Shown: piece by piece, positions 61,713-64,000 of the stretch
Position numbering within the stretch: position 1 is the first letter of the stretch
Layout: every line of letters starts with the position of its first letter
NCBI RefSeq assembly: GCF_022698145.1
Contig: NZ_JALDAX010000030.1
Location: forward strand, 1-64,000
Length of the DNA: 64,000 nucleotides
Direction of reading: 5' to 3'
From: Streptomyces spinosisporus
Lineage (GTDB): Bacteria > Actinomycetota > Actinomycetes > Streptomycetales > Streptomycetaceae
The notes under the pieces: model-generated
Databases searched by the model: none
What the model was told of the DNA's origin: nothing
What the model saw: only the letters and a program-made list of their open reading frames with translations
Made by a program: the position numbers and the translations under genes

Positions 61713-64000
61713 TCAGCGGCCGGCGCTGTCCACGACGGCCGACCACTCGTCGAGCAGGGCCTGCGCGGAGGCGTCGTCGGGCCCTTCCGCCCACAGATGG
61801 GTGACGGCCTCGGCCGGGTCGGGCAGCACCATCACCCAGCGCCCGTCGGTCTCCACCACCCGCACGCCGTCGGTGGTGTCCACAAAGCGCTCTCCGGCCG
61901 CTTCGACCACGCGCCGCATCACAAGTCCCTTGACGGCCCACGGAGTCGCGAGATCGCGCTTGAGGACGTGCGCCCGCGGGATCCGGGCGTCGATCTGGCT
62001 GAGCGTGAGCTGAGTCCGCGCCACCAGTCCGATCAGCCGTACGAAGGCGGCAGTGCCGTCGAAGACGCTGCTGAACTCCGGGATGATGAAGCCGCCCTTG
62101 CCGTCACCACCGAAGATGGTCGCGTCACCGCCGCCGACCCGCGTCAGGTCATCGGGCGACGTCGTCGTCCACTCCACCTGGGTGCCGTGATACGCCGCCA
62201 CCTGCTCGGCGATCCTCGTCGTGGTCACCGGCAGCGCCACGCGCCCGCTGCGCCGCTCCGCGGCCACCAGGTCCAGCATGACAAGCAGAGCCCGGTCGTC
62301 CTCGACGATCCGCCCCTTCTCGTCGACCAGCGACAGCCGCTCGCCGACGGGGTCGAAGCGCACACCGAAGGCCGCCCGCGACGACGCCACGATCTCCCCG
62401 AGCCGCACCAGCCCCGACCGGCGCACATCGGCGGTCTCGGTGGGCCTGGACTCGTCGAGCCCGGGATTGATGGTGAGCGAGTCGACACCGAGCTTGCCGA
62501 GCAGGCTGGGCAGCACCAGGCCGGCACTGCCGTTCGTCGCGTCCACGACGACCTTCAGCCCGCTCTCACTGATCCCGGTCGTGTCGACATTGCGCAGCAA
62601 CGAACCGGTGTACGAATCGAAGACGCTGGACGGGAAGTGCAGATCCCCGATCTCACCCGGGAACGCCCGCCGGTACTCCTGCCGCGCGAAAACCCGGTCC
62701 AGCTTCCGCTGGCTGCCCTGGGACAGGTCCGCGCCGTTCCCGTCGAAGAACATGATGTCGACGGAGTCCGGCACCCCCTGCGTGGTCCGGATCATGATCC
62801 CGCCGGCACTGCCCCGAGCGGTCTGCTGCCGGGCGACGGGCAGCGGCACGTTCTCCAGATCGCGTACGTCGATAGCGCTCGCCTGCAGCGCGGAGATGAC
62901 CGCACGCTTCAGCGCTCGGGCACCACGGGAGTGGTCGCGGGCGGTGGTGACGGTCGACCCCTTCTTCAGGGTCGTCGCATACGCGCCGGCGAGCCGCACC
63001 GCGAGTTCTGGCGTGATCTCGACGTTCAGGATGCCGGAGACCCCACGTGCGCCGAAGAGGTGCGCCTGCCCCCTGGACTCCCAGATCACCGAGGTGTTGA
63101 CGAAGGCACCGGCCTCGATGGTCTTGAACGGGTAGACCCGCACATTGCCCTGAACGATCGATTCTTCACCGATCAGGCACTCGTCACCGATGACGGCGCC
63201 GTCCTCGATTCGCGCGGCACGCATGATGTCGGTGTTCTTTCCGACCACGCAACCCCGCAGATTGCTGTGCTGCCCCACGTACACGTTGTCGTGGACGACG
63301 GCCTTGTGCAGAAAGGCCCCGCTCTTCACGACGACGTTCGAGCCGACGACCGTGTGCTCGCGGATTTCGGCACCGGCCTCGACCTTGGCGTAGTCGCCGA
63401 TGTACAGCGGGCCGCGGAGCACGGCATCGGGATGGACCTCGGCGCCCTCGGCCACCCAGACGCCCGGAGAGATCTCGAAGCCGTCCAGTTCGACGTCGAC
63501 CTTGCCCTCCAGGACATCGGCCTGCGCCTTCACATAGCTCTCGTGTGTGCCTACGTCCTCCCAGTAGCCCTCGGCGACATAGCCGTAGATCGGCTTGCCC
63601 TCCTTCATCAACTGCGGGAAGACGTCACCGGACCAGTCGACGGGCACATCGGCCTCGACATAGTCGAAGACCTCGGGCTCCATGACATAGATGCCCGTGT
63701 TCACGGTGTCGGAGAAGACCTGCCCCCAGGTCGGCTTCTCCAGAAAACGCTCGACCTTCCCCTCTTCGTCGACAATCGTGATCCCGAATTCCAGCGGATT
63801 GGGCACACGCGTCAGACAGACGGTGACGAGCGCACCCTTCTCCTTGTGGAAATTGATCAGCTCAGTGAGGTCGAAGTCGGTCAGGGCATCACCGGAGATG
63901 ACGAGGAAAGCATCGTCCTTCAACGCCGCTTCGGCGTTCTTGACGCTTCCGGCGGTACCGAGTGGCTTCTCCTCATTGGCATAAGAGAGCTCCATTCCGA
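61713..64000 (-). CDS. Mannose-1-phosphate guanylyltransferase fused to phosphomannomutase-like domain (partial)
   Basis: The gene runs off the window at its 5' end; the ~70 N-terminal residues with the GxGxRL nucleotidyltransferase motif are missing. Visible are the rest of the transferase domain ([51 protein letters not shown]), a left-handed beta-helix of hexapeptide repeats (about 190-320 here) and a four-part phosphohexomutase-like region. The mutase active-site loop (TASHNP in active enzymes) reads [20 protein letters not shown] and lacks Ser/His. GDP-mannose formation is likely the main activity. Confidence 0.88.
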   Translation of the reverse strand, partial: GMELSYANEEKPLGTAGSVKNAEAALKDDAFLVISGDALTDFDLTELINFHKEKGALVTVCLTRVPNPLEFGITIVDEEGKVERFLEKPTWGQVFSDTVNTGIYVMEPEVFDYVEADVPVDWSGDVFPQLMKEGKPIYGYVAEGYWEDVGTHESYVKAQADVLEGKVDVELDGFEISPGVWVAEGAEVHPDAVLRGPLYIGDYAKVEAGAEIREHTVVGSNVVVKSGAFLHKAVVHDNVYVGQHSNLRGCVVGKNTDIMRAARIEDGAVIGDECLIGEESIVQGNVRVYPFKTIEAGAFVNTSVIWESRGQAHLFGARGVSGILNVEITPELAVRLAGAYATTLKKGSTVTTARDHSRGARALKRAVISALQASAIDVRDLENVPLPVARQQTARGSAGGIMIRTTQGVPDSVDIMFFDGNGADLSQGSQRKLDRVFARQEYRRAFPGEIGDLHFPSSVFDSYTGSLLRNVDTTGISESGLKVVVDATNGSAGLVLPSLLGKLGVDSLTINPGLDESRPTETADVRRSGLVRLGEIVASSRAAFGVRFDPVGERLSLVDEKGRIVEDDRALLVMLDLVAAERRSGRVALPVTTTRIAEQVAAYHGTQVEWTTTSPDDLTRVGGGDATIFGGDGKGGFIIPEFSSVFDGTAAFVRLIGLVARTQLTLSQIDARIPRAHVLKRDLATPWAVKGLVMRRVVEAAGERFVDTTDGVRVVETDGRWVMVLPDPAEAVTHLWAEGPDDASAQALLDEWSAVVDSAGR

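Overview
The window is a high-GC chromosomal segment of a Streptomyces-type actinomycete. The evidence is frequent GTG starts, G/C in nearly all third codon positions, almost no in-frame TTA leucine codons, and actinobacterial signature families (small basic/DUF881 pair, FHA-MerR-bifunctional nuclease block, DUF5999, MocR regulators, DUF3037/HipA pair). I saw no rRNA, tRNA, CRISPR array, transposase or integrase, so this looks like vertically inherited chromosome carrying some strain-variable genes.

Region 1 (1-15.2 kb) is mixed metabolism. It holds the 3' end of a probable undecaprenyl-diphosphatase, a small TTA-containing protein, a luciferase-like monooxygenase, a SnoaL-like protein, apolipoprotein N-acyltransferase, a Gfo/Idh/MocA oxidoreductase, an FAD monooxygenase divergent from its TetR regulator across two matching operators, a DinB-like protein, uracil-DNA glycosylase, a peptide-binding lipoprotein, two SDR/FabG reductases, a HipA-like kinase translationally coupled to DUF3037, a Rieske lipoprotein and an isochorismatase-like protein lacking its catalytic cysteine.

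Region 2 (15.2-34.8 kb) is rich in transporters and regulators. It contains a LysR/DMT pair, a MocR/PPOX pair around a palindrome, two more DMT permeases, a Clp_N-only protein, a SRPBCC protein, a PadR regulator with a Gly/Pro-rich N-terminus, a TPP enzyme coupled to a cyclase and divergent from a PhzF protein, a CPBP protease, a substrate-binding/VWA fusion lipid-proximal protein, a glutamate-cysteine-ligase-like enzyme and several small unknowns.

Region 3 (34.8-39.5 kb) is a xylan-type utilisation operon: Tat/lipobox sugar-binding protein, two permeases and a GH10 xylanase, with a CGAA-type palindrome upstream. A diaminopimelate-decarboxylase-like enzyme and a small protein preceded by a 16-copy heptamer repeat follow.

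Region 4 (41.5-51 kb) is potassium and stress physiology. It carries a complete kdp pump (an extra 27-residue membrane peptide, then kdpF, kdpA, kdpB, kdpC), but the sensor kinase kdpD is absent and kdpE is a truncated pseudogene. A universal stress protein and a large APC-type permease that could be a potassium importer flank it.

Region 5 (51-64 kb) starts with gcvP under a tandem glycine riboswitch, then a PRC-barrel protein and DNA polymerase IV. It continues with the conserved actinobacterial block MerR - bifunctional nuclease - FtsR-like MerR - FHA (GarA-like) - DUF881 - small basic protein - DUF881, matching the gene order around M. tuberculosis Rv1823-Rv1832 but with no gcvH in the block. 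The window ends inside a mannose-1-phosphate guanylyltransferase-like gene fused to a degenerate phosphomannomutase domain.

All motif and repeat positions were read by eye. Family names come from recognising sequence patterns, not from any database search.
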